64,000 nt of DNA from CAYNFS01 sp964396685 (GTDB lineage: Bacteria > Patescibacteriota > Doudnabacteria > UBA920 > 2-01-FULL-46-14): assembly GCA_964396685.1 (NCBI GenBank), contig CAYNFS010000001.1:99060-163059 (forward strand), in the 5' to 3' direction. The position numbers and the translations under genes were made by a program. Shown piece after piece: positions 57,416 through 64,000 of the stretch (positions within the stretch are counted from its first letter, which is position 1; every line of letters begins with the position of its first letter). The notes below the pieces were generated by a model that saw nothing but the letters and a program-made list of their open reading frames with translations, ran no database searches and was not told the DNA's origin.

Positions 57416-59096
57416 AATTTTTTTTGACAAATTCTCTGGAGCAGAAAAAAAACTGCTCCTGCTTTTCATTATTGCACTGGTTGCGGGAGCGGTATGGCTT
57501 GGCTTTCAAAACCTGACCGCAAGGATAGATGCCCCAAAAGCCGGGGGAACATATATCGAGGGCTTGGTCGGAGTTCCGCAGTATATCAACCCTTTGCTTG
57601 CGCCAGCCAATGATGTCGATACGGATCTGTCCCGGGTTGTCTATGCCGGCCTTCTAAAATTTGATCCGCAGGTAAATCTGGTGCCGGATATGGCCGAAAG
57701 CCTGCCGGAAATATCTGCCAACGGCAGGGAATATACACTCAAACTCAAAGACAACCTTTTTTGGCATGACGGGCTCAAGGTGACGGCCGATGACGTGGTT
57801 TTTACTTACCGCGCCGTCCAAAATCCGGAACTCGGAAGCCCCCTGCGTCTTTCCTGGAACAAAGTAGAGGTGGAAAAGCTGGATGACAGGAGCGTCAAAC
57901 TGACTACCCGCGAATCATCAGCCGCTTTTTTGGCAAATTTGACAATCGGCATCTTGCCCAAGCATGTCTGGGAAACGGTCCCCGCCCAGTCATTTGCCCT
58001 CTCGCAGTTTAACCTCAACCCCATAGGCACGGGGCCTTACCAAATCACAGAACTCAAGCGCGGCCGCAAAGGGGAAATCAAGGAAATCGTGATGAAACCC
58101 AACAGGCAATACTACGCCGAAGGCCCCTATCTTAAGGAACTGCGATTCAAATTCTATGAGACTGCGGAAGGACTGATAGACGGCTACCATGCCAAAGAAG
58201 TCATGGGATTAGGATACGTGCCTTTTGACCGCAGACTTTTTATTGAAGCCTCTCCGAAAATTCAACAATATAAGCTTCCGCTTTCCCAGTATCAAGCCGT
58301 ATTCATCAACCGCGCAAAAAACCCAGCGCCCTTGGAAGATGTGCGGGTGAGGCTGGCGCTTGCCAAATCAATAGATAAGAAAAAAATCATCGCCGAAGTT
58401 TTTGGCGGACAAGCTTCGGAGGCTTATGGCCCCATCCTGCCCGGGCACTTGGGCTACCATGAACAAATCCCCGGGGCGGATATGAACATTTACGATGTGG
58501 CCCGCGCCACAACGCTTCTGGATGAAGCCGGCTGGATTCCGGACTCAAACGAGTCGGGAAAACGCAAGGACAAACAGGGCCGCATCATCACCTTGAGCCT
58601 CGTGACAAACAACTTCACGCCGAACGTCCGGGTTGCCGAGGAACTCAAAAAAATGTGGGAAGAAATCGGCATCCAAATTGTTTTGAATATCGAAACAATC
58701 GCCGATTTGGAAGAAAAATACATTCGCCCCCGAAACTTTGAGCTTTTAATCCTCTCCGAGAATGTCGGAGCCGATCCGGACCCCTTCCCATTCTGGCATT
58801 CTTCACAACTTCGGGATCCGGGGCTCAACCTTTCAACTTTTTCCAACAAAACAGCAGACAAGCTTTTGATTGAAGCCCGAGCCAATATCGCGGCCCCGGA
58901 TCGGGCGGCCAAATACCGGCAGTTTCAGGAAATTTTCGTGGGCGACGCGCCGGCGATTTTCATTGACCGCAGCGTCTTTGTATATAATATTTCGAAAAAG
59001 ATAAAGGGGCTCAACTTTAACACTCTTATTACCCCCTCCGACCGTTTTGCCGACATCAATCGCTGGTATATTAAAACCAAGAAAGTGAAAAAATAG
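57375..59096 (+). CDS. Peptide/oligopeptide-type ABC substrate-binding protein (SBP family 5)
   Basis: Extracytoplasmic binding protein, membrane-anchored by one helix (LLLLFIIALVAGAVWLGF) without a lipobox Cys. The family-5 pattern is clear: VYAGLLKFDPQVNLVPDMAE, LKDNLFWHDGLKVTADDVVF, then TYRAVQNPELGSPLRLSW and the C-terminal AKYRQFQEIFVGDAPAIF. The start is uncertain: TTG codons at 57375, 57390 and 57399 all lie inside secG and none has a good RBS. No permease or ATPase genes are nearby. Confidence 0.88.
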   Translation: MWPSALSTLLSNLKIFFDKFSGAEKKLLLLFIIALVAGAVWLGFQNLTARIDAPKAGGTYIEGLVGVPQYINPLLAPANDVDTDLSRVVYAGLLKFDPQVNLVPDMAESLPEISANGREYTLKLKDNLFWHDGLKVTADDVVFTYRAVQNPELGSPLRLSWNKVEVEKLDDRSVKLTTRESSAAFLANLTIGILPKHVWETVPAQSFALSQFNLNPIGTGPYQITELKRGRKGEIKEIVMKPNRQYYAEGPYLKELRFKFYETAEGLIDGYHAKEVMGLGYVPFDRRLFIEASPKIQQYKLPLSQYQAVFINRAKNPAPLEDVRVRLALAKSIDKKKIIAEVFGGQASEAYGPILPGHLGYHEQIPGADMNIYDVARATTLLDEAGWIPDSNESGKRKDKQGRIITLSLVTNNFTPNVRVAEELKKMWEEIGIQIVLNIETIADLEEKYIRPRNFELLILSENVGADPDPFPFWHSSQLRDPGLNLSTFSNKTADKLLIEARANIAAPDRAAKYRQFQEIFVGDAPAIFIDRSVFVYNISKKIKGLNFNTLITPSDRFADINRWYIKTKKVKK

Positions 59097-59111
59097 AATT
59101 AGTAAGCTTGA

Positions 59112-59196
59112 GGGCGCGTGGCGGAACCTGGTAGACGCACTAGCTTCAGGAGCTAGCGAGAGTAATCTCATGGAGGTTCGAATCCTCTCGCGCCCA
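59112..59196 (+). tRNA. tRNA-Leu (CAG)
   Basis: Acceptor GGGCGCG/CGCGCCC, anticodon arm CTAGC-TTCAGGA-GCTAG with anticodon CAG, long variable arm (GAGAGTAATCTC), T loop TTCGAAT. Type II tRNA without encoded CCA. Confidence 0.95.
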
Positions 59197-59225
59197 TTGA
59201 CACATCCACCCTTTTTTGCTATGAT
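59197..59225 (+). promoter_or_regulatory. RNase J promoter
   Basis: TTGACA (59197-59202), 17 bp, TATGAT (59220-59225), starting one base after the tRNA-Leu. Confidence 0.8.
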
Positions 59226-59312
59226 AAGCTCAACTTGTTTAAATTAGTCATTTTTGGCTCTTGGGCAGATTTAAGTGCCAGCCGAAAAGACGACGGAAGG
59301 ATTTTATTTTAG

Positions 59313-61061
59313 ATGATGAAAAAGAAAATATACCGGCACCACCGCTACTCTCACGCGGGAGAAGCTGTAGTTGCACGCGATAATCGGGGGAACAAAGAGC
59401 CGAAGCTGCGAGTTATCCCTTTGGGCGGAGTTGAGGAAGTCGGAGAAAACATGACCGTCCTGGAATGCGGGGATGATATTTTGGTCGTTGATATGGGACT
59501 GGCTTTTCCGGATGAAACCATGCCGGGGATTGATTACGTCATCCCGGACACCAAATACCTGCAGGAAAGAAAAAGAAACATTCGCGGCGTCGTGATCACC
59601 CACGGCCACTTAGACCACATCGGCGCGATTCCCTATATCCTGCCCAAAATCGGCGATCCGCCGATTTACACTATGCCCTTGACAGCGGCGCTTATTGCCA
59701 AGCGTCTCGAAGAATTTCACCTCAAAGGCAGAAGTTTAATCAATGTTGTAAACAAAGACGATGTCTTGACTTTGGGCGCATTCAAAATCAGGTTTTTCAG
59801 ACTTAACCACAATATTCCCGATTCGGTAGGGCTTTCCATCAAAACCCCGGCATCACATATCATTTACGCCACAGACTGGAAATTTGACCACACTCCGGTT
59901 GACCAAAAACCTTCCGAGTTTGACAAAATCGCGGCCTTCGGCGGCGAAGGCGTGGATCTCCTGCTGTCTGATTCCACCAATGCCAATGAGCCGGGCTATT
60001 CCATCTCGGAAAGAGAGCTGGGCGAAACCATTGACCGCATTGTCAAAGACGCCAAGGGGCGGGTAATCTTTGCGACTTTTTCCACGCTTGTTTCCAGGCT
60101 CCAGCAGGCCGTCTCGGCCGCTGTCAAAACCGAACGCAAAGTGGTGGTTACTGGCAGAAGCATGGTTAACACGGTGGAGATCGCCCATACTCTCGGATAT
60201 CTCAATATCCCAAAGAAAACAATCATCACGGCCGAAGCCGCGCACAGACTGCCCGACGGCAAAGTTTTGATTTTGACCACCGGCAGTCAAGGCGAAGAGG
60301 CCGCAGCGCTCGCAAGAATCGCGAGACAAGAGCATAAAACCATCAGAATCAGGCCCGGGGACACGGTGGTGCTTTCGGCCTCTCCCATTCCGGGCAATGA
60401 ACGGGCTATAGCCGCGGTCATGAATGACCTTACCCGCCAAGGGGCTCACGTGCTGTATCAGAAAATTTTGGACGTGCACACCTCGGGGCATGCCAGACAA
60501 GAGGACCTAAAACTCATGATGTCCCTCACTAAGCCTAGATATTTCATGCCGATTCACGGAGAACACTATATGCTGGTGGCGCATGCGGAACTGGCGGAAG
60601 CGGTTGGCGTCAAAAGAGAAAACATCTTTTTGGTTGACAACGGCCAGGTTTTGGAAATGGGACGGGAAGAGGCAAAAGTCTTGAGCGAAAAAGTCGCCTC
60701 CGGCCTTGTATTCGTGGACGGCCTGGGAGTGGGCGATATCGGCGAGGTCGTTCTGCGCGACCGGCAGGTGATGGCCCAAGACGGCATGGTGGTCATCATC
60801 ATCACGGTGGATAGGCGCACCGGAAAGCTGGTCAACACGCTGGACATCATCTCGCGCGGGTTTATCTATATGAAAGGCTCGGTTGATTTGATCCGCGAAA
60901 TCAAACACGAAATCCGCAAGGTGGTGGAAACCCAAAACCACAAGCCTCATGAGGCAAACTACGCTTATATCAGAAACCGCATCCGCGACCAGATTGGGGA
61001 ATTTCTCTTCCAGCGCACGCAACGCAGGCCGATGATATTGCCGGTGGTTATAGAAGTATAA
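59313..61061 (+). CDS. rnj: Ribonuclease J
   Basis: 5'-3' exonuclease and endonuclease in RNA maturation and decay. Metallo-beta-lactamase motif HGHLDHIGA, beta-CASP region (DSTNANEPGYSISERELGE, FATFSTLVSRLQQAV), HTSGHARQEDLKLM, and the C-terminal domain. 582 aa is normal. A leader of about 80 nt follows the promoter, and the start has a GGAAGGA-type RBS. Confidence 0.95.
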   Translation: MMKKKIYRHHRYSHAGEAVVARDNRGNKEPKLRVIPLGGVEEVGENMTVLECGDDILVVDMGLAFPDETMPGIDYVIPDTKYLQERKRNIRGVVITHGHLDHIGAIPYILPKIGDPPIYTMPLTAALIAKRLEEFHLKGRSLINVVNKDDVLTLGAFKIRFFRLNHNIPDSVGLSIKTPASHIIYATDWKFDHTPVDQKPSEFDKIAAFGGEGVDLLLSDSTNANEPGYSISERELGETIDRIVKDAKGRVIFATFSTLVSRLQQAVSAAVKTERKVVVTGRSMVNTVEIAHTLGYLNIPKKTIITAEAAHRLPDGKVLILTTGSQGEEAAALARIARQEHKTIRIRPGDTVVLSASPIPGNERAIAAVMNDLTRQGAHVLYQKILDVHTSGHARQEDLKLMMSLTKPRYFMPIHGEHYMLVAHAELAEAVGVKRENIFLVDNGQVLEMGREEAKVLSEKVASGLVFVDGLGVGDIGEVVLRDRQVMAQDGMVVIIITVDRRTGKLVNTLDIISRGFIYMKGSVDLIREIKHEIRKVVETQNHKPHEANYAYIRNRIRDQIGEFLFQRTQRRPMILPVVIEV

Positions 61062-61077
61062 CGGACAGGATCTGTGG

Positions 61078-61083
61078 TATAAT
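61078..61083 (+). promoter_or_regulatory. -10 element of a leaderless trpS transcript
   Basis: Perfect TATAAT ending 6 bp before the ATG at 61090. No clear -35. Confidence 0.55.
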
Positions 61084-61089
61084 ATAGTC

Positions 61090-62076
61090 ATGAACAAGCC
61101 TCGCCTGCTTTCGGGAATTCAGCCAACGGGCAAGCTTCATCTTGGAAACTATTTGGGAGCGCTCAAAAATTTCGTCGAGCTGCAAGACTCGGGAAATTAT
61201 GAGTGCTTTTTCATGATTGCCGATTACCATTCGATCACGGAAAATTATGACCCCGCAGACAAACCCCGGCAGATTTTGGAGCTCGCGGCGGACTATCTGG
61301 CCGTGGGCCTTGATCCCGCGAAAAGCGTGATTTTTGTTCAATCCCAAATCCCGGAACACACGGAACTGGCCTGGATTTTCTCTACACTCACGCCGGTAAG
61401 CAACCTGGAACACATGACGCAGTACAAAGACAAAGCCAAAACGCAAAAAAGCAATGTCAATGCCGGACTCTTTATCTACCCGGTGCTCCAAGCGGTTGAC
61501 ATCCTGATTTACAAGCCCCAAGCTGTGCCGGTTGGCGAGGATCAGCTCCAGCATCTGGAGCTGACCAATGATATCGCGCGAAAGTTTAACAATAAATTCG
61601 GCCAGACATTTGAGCTGATCAAACCGATTCTAACTAAAACTCCGCGCGTGATGAGCCTTTCGGATCCAACTAAAAAAATGTCAAAATCCGATCCCAAAGG
61701 CTGTTTGTTTATCACTGATGATGCGCAAACCATAGAAAAAAAGCTTGCCCGCGCCGTGACGGACACGGGCAAAGAAAAAACCATGTCAGCCGGAACCAAA
61801 AACCTCTTCACGCTTTTGGAAATATTCGGCGATGCTAATCAAGTTGAATTTTACCGCGAGCAGCACAAAGCCGGCACGATCCGCTACGCCGATCTCAAAG
61901 CCAACCTCGCCAAAATGATCGCACACCACTTCGCCCCTTACCGCAAAAAACGGCAGGAGCTTGACAAAAAAACTGACTATGTCAGAATAATCTTAGAGGA
62001 AGGCAGACAAAAAGCAGAAGCCGTGGCGAAACAAACACTAAAAGAAATCAAAGAAAAAATTGGACTGCTTGTGTAG
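61090..62076 (+). CDS. trpS: Tryptophanyl-tRNA synthetase
   Basis: Charges tRNA-Trp. Class I motifs PTGKLHLGNYLGAL (HIGH-like) and KMSKSDPKG; also GLFIYPVLQAVDILIY and VPVGEDQLQHLELTNDIA. 328 aa. An intrinsic terminator follows directly. Confidence 0.96.
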   Translation: MNKPRLLSGIQPTGKLHLGNYLGALKNFVELQDSGNYECFFMIADYHSITENYDPADKPRQILELAADYLAVGLDPAKSVIFVQSQIPEHTELAWIFSTLTPVSNLEHMTQYKDKAKTQKSNVNAGLFIYPVLQAVDILIYKPQAVPVGEDQLQHLELTNDIARKFNNKFGQTFELIKPILTKTPRVMSLSDPTKKMSKSDPKGCLFITDDAQTIEKKLARAVTDTGKEKTMSAGTKNLFTLLEIFGDANQVEFYREQHKAGTIRYADLKANLAKMIAHHFAPYRKKRQELDKKTDYVRIILEEGRQKAEAVAKQTLKEIKEKIGLLV

Positions 62077-62078
62077 CG

Positions 62079-62106
62079 AGCCGATTTATCGGCTGTTTTT
62101 ATTTTT
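62079..62106 (+). terminator. Terminator of trpS
   Basis: AGCCGAT tt ATCGGCT then GTTTTTATTTTT. Confidence 0.88.
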
Positions 62107-62143
62107 GCCCATAAATGGGCCCGCTACAAAAGAAAGGAGGAAC

Positions 62144-62398
62144 ATGGCGGTAGTAACAGATGTTTATCTGGAGTTCTCGACTCCAGAAAAGGTCGCCGAA
62201 GCATCTGCTCGCATCGCAGAAAAGCATGAAAACCAAAACAGCAACTATGAGGAAGTTCTGCGATGGGGCGGAAACCGCAATCCTCGGGTGCTTGAAATCG
62301 ACTTTGCGCCCGTTATGGGCCCTCTGGCAACAATTGCCTCTGAACTTGGGGCGATTAGAGCCACCCATAATCATGAGGAGCTCTGGAAGGCATCGTGA
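62144..62398 (+). CDS. Small protein of unknown function
   Basis: 84 aa from ATG 62144-62146 with a strong AGAAAGGAGG RBS. The pattern AVVTDVYLEFSTPEKVAEAS then LRWGGNRNPRVLEIDFAPVM suggests a small alpha/beta fold; I do not recognise a family. It lies between terminators and is transcribed alone or by read-through from trpS. Confidence 0.65.
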   Translation: MAVVTDVYLEFSTPEKVAEASARIAEKHENQNSNYEEVLRWGGNRNPRVLEIDFAPVMGPLATIASELGAIRATHNHEELWKAS

Positions 62399-62430
62399 AA
62401 CGAATTATCCTCACGATGCCTTTACTGTTT
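62387..62430 (+). terminator. Terminator overlapping the 62144 gene's stop
   Basis: AAGGCATCGTGA (containing the TGA stop) pairs with TCACGATGCCTT, followed by TACTGTTT. It also overlaps the end of the convergent phosphohexomutase gene. Confidence 0.75.
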
Positions 62431-63792
62431 CTGGATCATCTCGGAAATCTCTTTGGACTTATTATCCAGAAGCTCTTGGGTATTAGCCTCCAGATTCAGC
62501 CGCAGTAAAGCTTCGGTGTTTGACGGCCGCACATTAAACCACCAGTCAGCATACTCAATCTTAAGGCCATCCAGTCTGCTGATTTTCCCGTCTTGATATT
62601 TTTGCTCGAGATGATCGAGAACCGTTTGCTTATCCGAAACTTCAAAATTTATTTCTCCTGACTGAAAGTACTTATTATATGGCCGCCACATTTCAGAAAA
62701 TGGCTTATCTGACTCTGAACGCAAAAACAAAAGCATCGCGGTCACAAATACCGGCGATTCGTAATTATAATTTTCCCGAAAATAGTAGTGCGCGGAAAGT
62801 TCTCCGGCAAACAAAATGTCCTGTTCCCGCATCGTGGTTTTGATATTGGAATGCCCGACTTTTGTTTCTATAGGTACTCCACCCGCCTCTTCTATCATCT
62901 CTTTTGCGACTCGGCTTGAGCGCAGGTCATAGCCGATTTTGGCTTGGGGGTAACGTTTGAGAAGCATTCTGGCCACAAGTCCAATAACGATAAAGGCTGG
63001 AATCCTTTCGGCTCGTTCGTCAAGAAAGACGATCCGGTCCCCGTCCCCGTCTGTGGCAATCCCAAAATCGGCTTTTTCATTTTTCATTACTTCCTGGAGC
63101 TGGCGCAAAGTCTCAAGCCTCAAAGGATCCGCCTCATGAGAGGGCATATTCCCGTTTAATTCCCAATTGATTTTTATGAGCTCGGCGGGGACCGCTTTGA
63201 AAAGTTCATCCAGATACAAAGAGCCCATGCAGTTTGCCGGATCTGCGACAATGCGGAATTTGGCAATCTTGCCGGAGTTTAAATACGACAAATCCTGCTG
63301 AACATAGGCCGCCGTGGCATTTGGAAGCGACAAAAGTTTGCCTTTTGAACCAACTCTGGATAAATCTTCTTGGGAGGCATAAGCCTGAATTTTTTCCAAA
63401 CCGGAACCTAAGCCCAAGGGTACGGCTTTGGGGCCGCAAACCTTAAACCCATTGTATTCTTTGGGATTGTGCGAGGCCGTCACCATTATGCCGCCGACGT
63501 AATCTTTGAACGCGACAGTGTAATACAAAGCGGGGGTCGGAACTCGGCCGATATCTACCACGTCAATGCCCTGGTCATTCAGACCCCGCACTGCTTCCCG
63601 CGCCAAAAAAGGCGAAGAACCGCGCATATCCTGTCCTAAAACCACGGAGAAGGGCAGTTCTTTTTTTAAATCTTTCTTCAAATATTGCCCGAAAGCCCAG
63701 GCAATCCGGTATGCCGTCTCTGGATTTATCTCTGCAGGGTAAATTCCCCGCACGTCATAGGCGTGGAAAATGGCGGGATCAATTTTGATCAT
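62422..63792 (-). CDS. Phosphomannomutase/phosphoglucomutase
   Basis: Interconverts hexose 1- and 6-phosphates for glycan precursors. Start at ATG 63790-63792 (MIKIDPAIFHAYDVRGIYPA). Catalytic Ser in VMVTASHNPKEYNGFK, metal loop GIATDGDGDRIVFLD, sugar loop FAGELSAHYYFREN, phosphate-binding RPSNTEALLRLNLEA. 456 aa, standard alpha-D-phosphohexomutase. Supports the LCP and CapA-like surface glycan functions. Confidence 0.95.
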   Translation of the reverse strand: MIKIDPAIFHAYDVRGIYPAEINPETAYRIAWAFGQYLKKDLKKELPFSVVLGQDMRGSSPFLAREAVRGLNDQGIDVVDIGRVPTPALYYTVAFKDYVGGIMVTASHNPKEYNGFKVCGPKAVPLGLGSGLEKIQAYASQEDLSRVGSKGKLLSLPNATAAYVQQDLSYLNSGKIAKFRIVADPANCMGSLYLDELFKAVPAELIKINWELNGNMPSHEADPLRLETLRQLQEVMKNEKADFGIATDGDGDRIVFLDERAERIPAFIVIGLVARMLLKRYPQAKIGYDLRSSRVAKEMIEEAGGVPIETKVGHSNIKTTMREQDILFAGELSAHYYFRENYNYESPVFVTAMLLFLRSESDKPFSEMWRPYNKYFQSGEINFEVSDKQTVLDHLEQKYQDGKISRLDGLKIEYADWWFNVRPSNTEALLRLNLEANTQELLDNKSKEISEMIQKQ

Positions 63793-63803
63793 GAATCTAT
63801 TAT

Positions 63804-63899
63804 ACAGATCCTGCCATTCCCGCGAAAGCGGGAATCCAAAAAATAGAATAGATCCCCGCCCCCCGATCGCTGTCGAGGGCAAGGCCCGCGGGGATGAAA
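63804..63899. repeat. Composite palindromic repeats upstream of the phosphohexomutase
   Basis: ATTCCCGCGAAAGCGGGAAT plus ATCCCCGC..GCGGGGAT enclosing the CCCCCGATCGCTGTCGAGGGC centre that also ends hisS (3404-3452). Confidence 0.7.
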
Positions 63900-63905
63900 T
63901 CAACT

Positions 63906-63935
63906 AAGAAAAACCACCTCTAAAAACAGGCGGTT
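63906..63935 (-). terminator. Terminator of a minus-strand gene beyond the window
   Basis: Minus strand AACCGCCTgtttttAGAGGTGGTT then TTTCTT. A further inverted repeat TTATCCGA/TCGGATAA spans 63956-63994; no gene is visible in the last 65 bp. Confidence 0.6.
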
Positions 63936-64000
63936 TAAACAGGACGCAATAATCTTATCCGAAGTGAAAATCAATTTTATTGATCTCGGATAACAGCTTT

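Noticed and set aside
1..64000. CRISPR array
   Set aside because: No regularly spaced direct repeats were found anywhere; the short repeats present are dispersed palindromes.

Overview
The window looks like a chromosome segment from a candidate phyla radiation (Patescibacteria, Parcubacteria-like) genome. The evidence is compact translationally coupled core genes, a LytR-CpsA-Psr protein, DprA and ComEC, RNase J, B12-dependent ribonucleotide reductase, a minimal FtsA/FtsZ set, core promoters that look leaderless, many palindromic elements including in-frame copies inside genes, and otherwise patchy biosynthesis. TGA is used as a normal stop (for example at 14328 and 62398), so this is not a recoded SR1/Gracilibacteria genome. 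The lineage is an inference from gene content. A run of ten N at 5168-5177 shows that the sequence is a draft scaffold.

Layout. 1-4732 (minus): ndk (cut by the window edge), cyclophilin, split ComEC, HisS. 4733-6327: a histidine locus with hisG and a TrpR/YerC-type regulator; three near-identical operator palindromes lie before hisR, before hisG, and between hisG and hisS. 6384-8217: a ClpB-D2-like AAA+ ATPase facing a small plus-strand gene. 8378-18433 (minus): carB, carA, a small membrane protein, a DUF4430 protein, CobO-type adenosyltransferase, a HAD fragment, a cytosolic trypsin-like protease, an unknown protein, B12-dependent NrdJ, and nrdR with an internal stop, behind a promoter with tandem NrdR boxes. 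18855-23949 (minus): ftsZ, ftsA, yqeY, rpsU, a degenerate HisS/HisZ-like paralogue, lepB.

24000-36000 is an accessory block, all minus strand, with strong Shine-Dalgarno sequences and long non-coding stretches rich in secondary structure. It holds a three-gene operon (P-loop kinase-like, polyprenyl-synthase-like, radical SAM), a helical-repeat protein, a large unknown protein frameshifted at a C7 tract, a P-loop NTPase followed by a Csx3-family protein (the family of CRISPR ring nucleases, with no CRISPR visible here), and an overlapping Fic/HD pair.

36113-45947 (mostly plus): TrmB-type regulator, tRNA-Val, LCP protein, pth, an unidentified structured RNA, dprA, CapA-like protein, an ECF S-component-like membrane protein, a CofE-like ligase, topA, tRNA-Lys plus a broken tRNA-Lys copy. 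46036-51490 (minus): hrcA-grpE-(GIY-YIG)-dnaK-dnaJ behind a CIRCE-overlapped consensus promoter. 51513-63792: AbiEii-type pair, uvrA, then plus-strand uvrC, secG, a peptide-binding lipoprotein-like SBP, tRNA-Leu, RNase J, trpS, a small unknown gene, and finally a minus-strand phosphohexomutase.

The most notable points are the inferred HisR regulon, a cobalamin-salvage module feeding the B12-dependent reductase, the stand-alone Csx3 pair, the prenyl-synthase/radical-SAM operon, several unassigned structured RNAs, and multiple families of short palindromic elements.
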